Positions 5,831 through 8,768 of a stretch of DNA of 8,768 bases are shown one piece after another; position 1 is the first letter of the stretch; every line of letters starts with the position of its first letter. The notes beneath the pieces were generated by a model that made no database searches, was not told the origin of the DNA, and saw only the letters and a program-made list of their open reading frames with translations. The DNA comes from an uncultured Eubacteriales bacterium (GTDB lineage Bacteria > Bacillota > Clostridia > Peptostreptococcales > Anaerovoracaceae), in contig CAJLHL010000093.1 in assembly GCA_905206455.1 (NCBI GenBank), positions 1-8,768 of the forward strand, read 5' to 3'. Position numbers and translations under genes: made by a program.

Positions 5831-6541
5831 ATGGAAGAAATTACAAAGGGGCTCTTCGCTCTGCAGGACGAGACTTACCGAAAATTTCACGCGAAACTGA
5901 TACCCGAAATCGAATTTGAGCGGATTATCGGAGTCCGGACGCCGGCGCTGCGCCGCTACGCAAAAGAGATCGCGCAGGAGGAATATATCGAAGAATTTCT
6001 TGAGGAGCTGCCGCACCGTTATTATGAGGAAAACAATCTTCACGGCACTCTTCTGACTCTCCGGTACCGAGAGCTGAATGAATTTCTCGAGAAACTGGAA
6101 ATATTTCTTCCTTATATCGATAACTGGGCTACCTGCGATCTGATGTCGCCTAAGATCTTTAAAAAAGATCTTCCGCGGATCTATGAAGAAGTGAAAAAAT
6201 GGCTGAAGAGCAGCCGCACTTATACCGTCCGGTTTGGTGTTGTGACACTGCTTGGATTTTTTCTGGATGACGCTTTTCAGCCGGAGATGCTCCGGCTCGT
6301 CGCCGACGTCCGGTCAGAGGAGTATTATGTCCGCATGGCGGTGGCCTGGTATTTCAGCATCGCTTTGGTAAAGCAGTATGAAACTGCGGTTTCCTATTTC
6401 ACCCGGCCGCAGCCGGTGCTGGATCACTGGACTCATAACAAAGCGCTTCAAAAAGCGGTGGAGAGCCGCAGAATCAGCGACGAGACCAAGGCTTATCTGA
6501 GAACGCTGAAAGTGAAAACACCGAAGGAGAAGAAAGGATGA
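5831..6541 (+). CDS. DNA alkylation repair protein, AlkD-like (HEAT-repeat glycosylase)
   Basis: The protein is 236 residues, the standard length for the AlkD family of HEAT-like helical repeat proteins that excise N3- and N7-alkylated purines. GVRTPALRRYAKEI (34-47) is a strong N-terminal family motif. DNWATCDLM (97-105) holds Trp99 and Asp103, at the same four-residue spacing as the catalytic Trp and Asp of Bacillus cereus AlkD. YTVRFGVVTLL contains Arg134, and AVAWYFS contains Trp173, which correspond by position to the DNA-contacting Arg and Trp. HNKALQKAVESRRIS (202-216) is the C-terminal signature. These assignments come from memory of the family, not an alignment. AGAGGAG lies just before ATG 5831; the in-frame ATG at 5744 would add 29 atypical residues. 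The stop overlaps the next gene's start (ATGA), so it is co-translated with the MBL-fold protein. Confidence 0.92.
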   Translation: MEEITKGLFALQDETYRKFHAKLIPEIEFERIIGVRTPALRRYAKEIAQEEYIEEFLEELPHRYYEENNLHGTLLTLRYRELNEFLEKLEIFLPYIDNWATCDLMSPKIFKKDLPRIYEEVKKWLKSSRTYTVRFGVVTLLGFFLDDAFQPEMLRLVADVRSEEYYVRMAVAWYFSIALVKQYETAVSYFTRPQPVLDHWTHNKALQKAVESRRISDETKAYLRTLKVKTPKEKKG

Positions 6542-7350
6542 AAGCGACAGTTCTGATCGACAATCTCACAAAAGACGCTCTGAAAAAGGAATGGGGGCTG
6601 GCGATCTATATCGAATACGGTGAACGCAGGATTCTGCTGGATACCGGCGCTTCCGGAGCTTTTGCCGAGAATGCGGCAGCTCTGGGATTTTCTCTGGCGA
6701 AAGTCGATGCGGGAGTGCTGTCTCACGCCCATTTCGACCATTCTGACGGACTGGCGGATTTTTTTGCGCAAAATGAAACGGCGCCTTTTTATCTTCGCAA
6801 AGGCGCCGGGGAGAACTGTTACGGGAAAAAGTGGATTTTTCATCGATATATCGGTATCAAGAGGGGGGTTCTGGACCGCTTTCAGGACAGAATCCGGTTT
6901 GTTGATGGAAATGCGGAGATCTTTCCCGGTGTTTTTCTGATTCCTCACACTACGCCGGGACTGGAGGAGATCGGACGTAAGGCAGGCATGTATGTACGGC
7001 GGGAAGGGCTCTGGTGTCCTGACTGTTTCGACCATGAACAGAGCCTCGTGCTGGATACGGAAAAGGGACTGGTGATTTTCAACAGCTGTTCCCACGGAGG
7101 TGCGGACCACATCATCCGGGAAATAGGGGAAGTATTTCCCGGGAAAAAGATTTTCGCTCTGATCGGAGGCTTTCATCTCTATCAGTCACCGGAACGGGAA
7201 GTCCTCAGACTGGCAGAGGAGATAAAAGCCACGGGAATCGAGGAGATCTATACCGGACACTGTACCGGAGAGAAGGCCTTTGATGTACTGCATCAGGTGC
7301 TGGGCGACAAGGCGCATCAGATTTATACGGGAATGGAAATCGAGATATAG
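6538..7350 (+). CDS. Metallo-beta-lactamase-fold hydrolase
   Basis: The protein is 270 residues. HAHFDHSDG (63-71) is the HxHxDH metal-binding motif. Further likely ligands are His186 in NSCSHGG, His213 in GGFHL and His241 in TGHCTGE. LLDTGASGAF (33-42) is the usual lead-in strand and turn. Overall layout resembles the archaeal/clostridial group often named 7,8-dihydropterin-6-yl-methyl-4-(beta-D-ribofuranosyl)aminobenzene 5'-phosphate synthase-like, whose real substrates in bacteria are mostly unknown. It carries a CPDC pair (160-163) just before DHEQSLVL. The ATG overlaps the alkD-like stop by 4 bases, and AAGGAGAAGAAAGG supplies the ribosome binding site, so the two proteins are made together. 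Whether this one works in DNA repair is open; the coupling is the only hint. Confidence 0.88.
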   Translation: MKATVLIDNLTKDALKKEWGLAIYIEYGERRILLDTGASGAFAENAAALGFSLAKVDAGVLSHAHFDHSDGLADFFAQNETAPFYLRKGAGENCYGKKWIFHRYIGIKRGVLDRFQDRIRFVDGNAEIFPGVFLIPHTTPGLEEIGRKAGMYVRREGLWCPDCFDHEQSLVLDTEKGLVIFNSCSHGGADHIIREIGEVFPGKKIFALIGGFHLYQSPEREVLRLAEEIKATGIEEIYTGHCTGEKAFDVLHQVLGDKAHQIYTGMEIEI

Positions 7351-7393
7351 GGAGTGAAACCGAAATCGGCCGGCTACTGTGAAAGCGGAGAAA

Positions 7394-7429
7394 AACAGAA
7401 GCGGGAAACATCTGTTCCGCGCCTCTGTT
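7394..7429 (+). other. Stem-loop after the MBL gene
   Basis: AACAGA (7394-7399) can pair with TCTGTT at 7424-7429, with GCGG/CCGC (7401-7404 and 7417-7420) inside. It can also pair with a second TCTGTT at 7411-7416, giving a smaller alternative hairpin. No long T-run follows directly. Confidence 0.4.
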
Positions 7430-7458
7430 CTGAAATCTCCGGTATATTCTGAATGAAC

Positions 7459-7482
7459 AAATCCGCCGGATTTTTATTCCGG
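7459..7482. terminator. Intrinsic terminator between convergent MBL and darA genes
   Basis: On the plus strand AAATCC (7459-7464) and GGATTT (7468-7473) make a 6-bp stem followed by a T-rich tail. On the minus strand TCCGG/CCGGA (7466-7482) can form an overlapping hairpin just past the darA stop. Both stems are modest, but the position between convergent genes fits a shared terminator. Confidence 0.55.
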
Positions 7483-7489
7483 TTTGGTT

Positions 7490-7930
7490 TTAATATTTTC
7501 TCATCTGGCTCAATTCGGTGACGAAGACGGTGACACCTCCGACTTTTGTTTGTACGGCAACTTCCGGCGTCGGTATCATAGGCATTCCGTGAGACGCAGG
7601 AATCGGCTGAAAGACGGTTTCCATTCTCTGTCCGGCGGTGCGTTCTAAAATGTAGAGAGCTTCTTCTAAGCGTTTCTGAGGAAGTCCGATCATAATCGTC
7701 ACGTTTTTCTTTTTGAAAAAACCGCCGGTGGAATTGAGTATTGTAACAAAAAAGCCGTTTTCATTCAGTTCATCGACGGCACTGTCGCGGTCTTCGCCTT
7801 GGAGGACAGCGAATATCAGCCGGTCATATTCGCCGATCGTGTCGGTATCACGCGTGCTGTCCCGCACAGATCCGCTTTCTGCCCTGTTTTTATCGTCGTA
7901 TTTTTTCTCTGCGTCTTCGAGTGTTTTCAT
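7490..7930 (-). CDS. darA: DarA/PstA-type cyclic-di-AMP receptor (PII-like) with N-terminal extension
   Basis: The core from about residue 37 to 146 (DRLIFAVLQGEDRDSAVDEL ... QMRKY) matches the 109-residue DarA/PstA family. LNSTGGFFKKKNVTIMIGL (65-83) is the signature around the c-di-AMP pocket and recalls the family's STGGFL-GN stretch. GGVTVFVTEL (131-140) is the last conserved strand. DarA is a trimeric PII-like protein that binds the second messenger c-di-AMP; its downstream partners are not well known. The start at ATG 7930 has GGAG about 11 bases upstream. The in-frame ATG at 7990 lies inside the promoter, so it cannot be used from that transcript. Compared with the family, residues 1-35 are an added, charged, probably disordered stretch (KTLEDAEKKYDDKNRAESGS...). 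No start codon sits at the usual position, though GTG at Val22 is an alternative. The gene stands alone and diverges from tRNA-Ser. Confidence 0.92.
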   Translation of the reverse strand: MKTLEDAEKKYDDKNRAESGSVRDSTRDTDTIGEYDRLIFAVLQGEDRDSAVDELNENGFFVTILNSTGGFFKKKNVTIMIGLPQKRLEEALYILERTAGQRMETVFQPIPASHGMPMIPTPEVAVQTKVGGVTVFVTELSQMRKY

Positions 7931-7970
7931 ATTTTTCAGTCTCCATTTTCTATAGGGTGAAGTTGCTATC

Positions 7971-7998
7971 ATTATATTTCTTATGATCATTTTTTCAA
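7971..7998 (-). promoter_or_regulatory. Sigma-A promoter of darA
   Basis: On the minus strand TTGAAA (7998-7993) and TATAAT (7976-7971) are separated by 16 bases. The -10 is a perfect match and the -35 matches 5 of 6. Transcription should start near 7964, leaving a leader of about 34 bases that contains the GGAG ribosome binding site. Confidence 0.85.
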
Positions 7999-8001
7999 GA
8001 C

Positions 8002-8075
8002 TGCCCGCAAAAGATTCATGGGATATTAATATCGCGAAGAGGAATCGTAATCTGATCTTAATACGGGCATTTTTT
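8002..8075. other. Nested inverted repeats with T-tail between the darA and tRNA promoters
   Basis: TGCCCG (8002-8007) pairs with CGGGCA (8064-8069), followed by six T (8070-8075), which looks like a plus-strand terminator. Inside it GATTC (8013-8017) pairs with GAATC (8042-8046), and inside that is the perfect 12-bp palindrome GATATTAATATC (8022-8033). No plus-strand gene enters from the left, so its job is unclear: insulation against transcription from the left, or an operator next to the darA promoter. Confidence 0.4.
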
Positions 8076-8077
8076 GA

Positions 8078-8107
8078 TTGACTCAGACAGACGTATAGTG
8101 ATAAAAT
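8078..8107 (+). promoter_or_regulatory. Promoter upstream of tRNA-Ser
   Basis: TTGACT (8078-8083), an 18-base spacer and TAAAAT (8102-8107), preceded by TG at the extended -10 position. Transcription would begin near 8114, about 180 bases before the tRNA. No better promoter was seen closer in. Confidence 0.65.
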
Positions 8108-8296
8108 ATACAGGTAAATTTTGAAAGATTACGGTTTCGGCGTTTTGAGTGTTTCTGTGACACGACGTGATGCCGGGACTTTCCGTTTTCATAAACGGAA
8201 TATTCGTGAGTTCTGCCTTGGGATTTCGTCCGGGATCTTCAGAAATCAGTGATGATCGATTCTGAGAGAGACGAAAAACAGGGCTGGCATATACGC
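8108..8296 (+). other. Long leader ahead of tRNA-Ser
   Basis: This stretch lies between the promoter and the mature tRNA. It holds a perfect 8-bp hairpin, TTCCGTTT/AAACGGAA with a TCAT loop (8181-8200), and a short CACGACGTG dyad near 8161. No T-run follows the hairpin. No convincing open frame is present. It is probably trimmed off during tRNA maturation, or includes a small RNA of unknown role. Confidence 0.35.
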
Positions 8297-8383
8297 GGAG
8301 AGTTGTCAGAGTGGTCGATCGTGCAGCACTCGAAATGCTGTGCCCGTCAAGGGCCCAGGGTTCGAATCCCTGACTCTCCGCCA
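8297..8383 (+). tRNA. tRNA-Ser (anticodon CGA)
   Basis: This is a full class II tRNA with CCA encoded. The acceptor stem is GGAGAGT (8297-8303) with ACTCTCC (8373-8379), then discriminator G and CCA. The anticodon stem CAGCA/TGCTG (8324-8328, 8336-8340) carries loop CTCGAAA, anticodon CGA at 8331-8333, reading UCG codons. A long variable arm (GCCC/GGGC) and T arm CAGGG-TTCGAAT-CCCTG follow. The long variable arm and G discriminator identify serine. Confidence 0.97.
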
Positions 8384-8389
8384 GGATTA

Positions 8390-8420
8390 AAATGCGTCCG
8401 TCAGGGCGCATTTATTTTTT
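8390..8420 (+). terminator. Intrinsic terminator of tRNA-Ser
   Basis: AAATGCGTCC (8390-8399) pairs with GGGCGCATTT (8404-8413), 10 bp with one G-T pair and a GTCA loop. It is followed by a run of T (8411-8420). It starts 7 bases after the tRNA CCA. Confidence 0.93.
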
Positions 8421-8627
8421 GTGAAGAAAGAAGAAATGGGATTGTTTTCCATTATACGCTTGGCAGCGCATGCTTAAAATGTAGAGAGAATGAACGAAAA
8501 CTTTTCGGATTTTTCATTTGAAACGTTTTGTGAAAAAATATGTAAAACATAATAAAAGATCGAAGTTTTCACATTATATTATAATTGGAGTGTAATACAT
8601 ATATATACTAAAAATTATTAGAGTAGA

Positions 8628-8657
8628 TTGAATCAATAGGAGAATTTGATATATAAT
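8628..8657 (+). promoter_or_regulatory. Sigma-A promoter near the window end
   Basis: TTGAAT (8628-8633), an 18-base spacer and a perfect TATAAT (8652-8657). Transcription would start near 8664 and read out of the window. Confidence 0.55.
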
Positions 8658-8673
8658 AAACAAAGCGTATGAT

Positions 8674-8725
8674 AAGATCTTGTACTCGCGTATCGCGGGT
8701 GTTGACTAAAATGGTAGGAAGATCT
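8674..8725 (+). other. Stem-loop leader after the 8628-8657 promoter
   Basis: AGATCTT (8675-8681) pairs exactly with AAGATCT (8719-8725). Enclosed is a 7-bp hairpin ACTCGCG-TAT-CGCGGGT (8684-8700, one G-T pair), with an unpaired side containing GTTGACTAAAATGG. It is about 10 bases after the predicted transcript start. It could be a 5' regulatory leader or a small RNA; it does not match a riboswitch I recognise. Confidence 0.4.
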
Positions 8726-8768
8726 GCTCCTCCATCTTTATTACATACTATTAACTTTATTTAATGTA

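Larger units (their letters stand above)
8421..8768. other. AT-rich intergenic region at the window end
   Basis: No gene is recognised; reading frames on both strands are short. Base composition is clearly more AT-rich than the genes to the left. It contains small dyads: CGAAAA-C-TTTTCG (8495-8507), GTGAAAA/TTTTCAC (8530-8536 and 8566-8572) and, within that, ATGT-AAA-ACAT (8540-8550). A promoter at 8628-8657 and a stem-loop leader at 8674-8725 follow. It probably leads to a gene beyond the window. Confidence 0.5.

Noticed and set aside
6493..7176. 227-codon minus-strand frame
   Set aside because: It is antisense to the MBL-fold gene, whose catalytic motifs are clear on the plus strand.
8249..8521. 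90-codon frame over tRNA-Ser, and the minus-strand frame 8058-8411
   Set aside because: Both are translations across the tRNA. The ELSEWSIVQHSKCC... style peptide is a familiar artefact of serine tRNA genes.

Overview
The window looks like the chromosome of a Gram-positive member of the Bacillota, most likely a moderately GC-rich clostridium (class Clostridia; Lachnospiraceae-like is a guess). The reasons are AGGAGG-type ribosome binding sites, compact operons with ATGA/TGATG junctions, U-tailed hairpin terminators, a sigma-I/RsgI pair, and a DarA-type c-di-AMP receptor. No insertion sequence, phage gene or CRISPR array was seen.

Layout. 1-231 (-) is the start of a thioredoxin reductase-like flavoprotein that runs off the window. 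611-1201 (+) is a small secreted lipoprotein whose best start codon is a non-standard ATA. A bidirectional terminator separates it from azlC-azlD (2377-1338, -), a branched-chain amino acid exporter. Upstream of azlC lie two inverted repeats. Next on the minus strand is sigI-rsgI (4007-2608): an alternative sigma factor and its membrane anti-sigma factor, which ends in an extreme Asp/Glu tail. A gene-free stretch of about 560 bases (4008-4570) holds a cluster of stem-loops and a promoter for the next, plus-strand block.

The plus block is a small cupin (4571-4906), a nitroreductase-family flavoprotein (5181-5705), an AlkD-like DNA alkylation repair protein (5831-6541) and a metallo-beta-lactamase-fold hydrolase (6538-7350). 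The last two overlap by 4 bases and are surely cotranscribed. A terminator region at 7394-7482 separates them from darA (7930-7490, -), which has a clear sigma-A promoter and an N-terminal extension. Divergent from darA is a promoter that probably serves tRNA-Ser(CGA) at 8297-8383, followed by a strong terminator. The last 350 bases are AT-rich, with no gene but a good promoter at 8628-8657 leading into a stem-loop leader that continues out of the window.

Functional links. sigI and rsgI form one sensing unit. azlC and azlD form one transporter. The cupin/nitroreductase/AlkD/MBL set looks like a housekeeping or stress-detoxification cluster, though only the AlkD-MBL pair is tightly coupled. 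The points most worth following are the polyacidic RsgI tail in the place where clostridial RsgI proteins often carry ligand-binding domains, the ATA start, and the structured non-coding regions at 4242-4352 and 8002-8075 and downstream of 8664.
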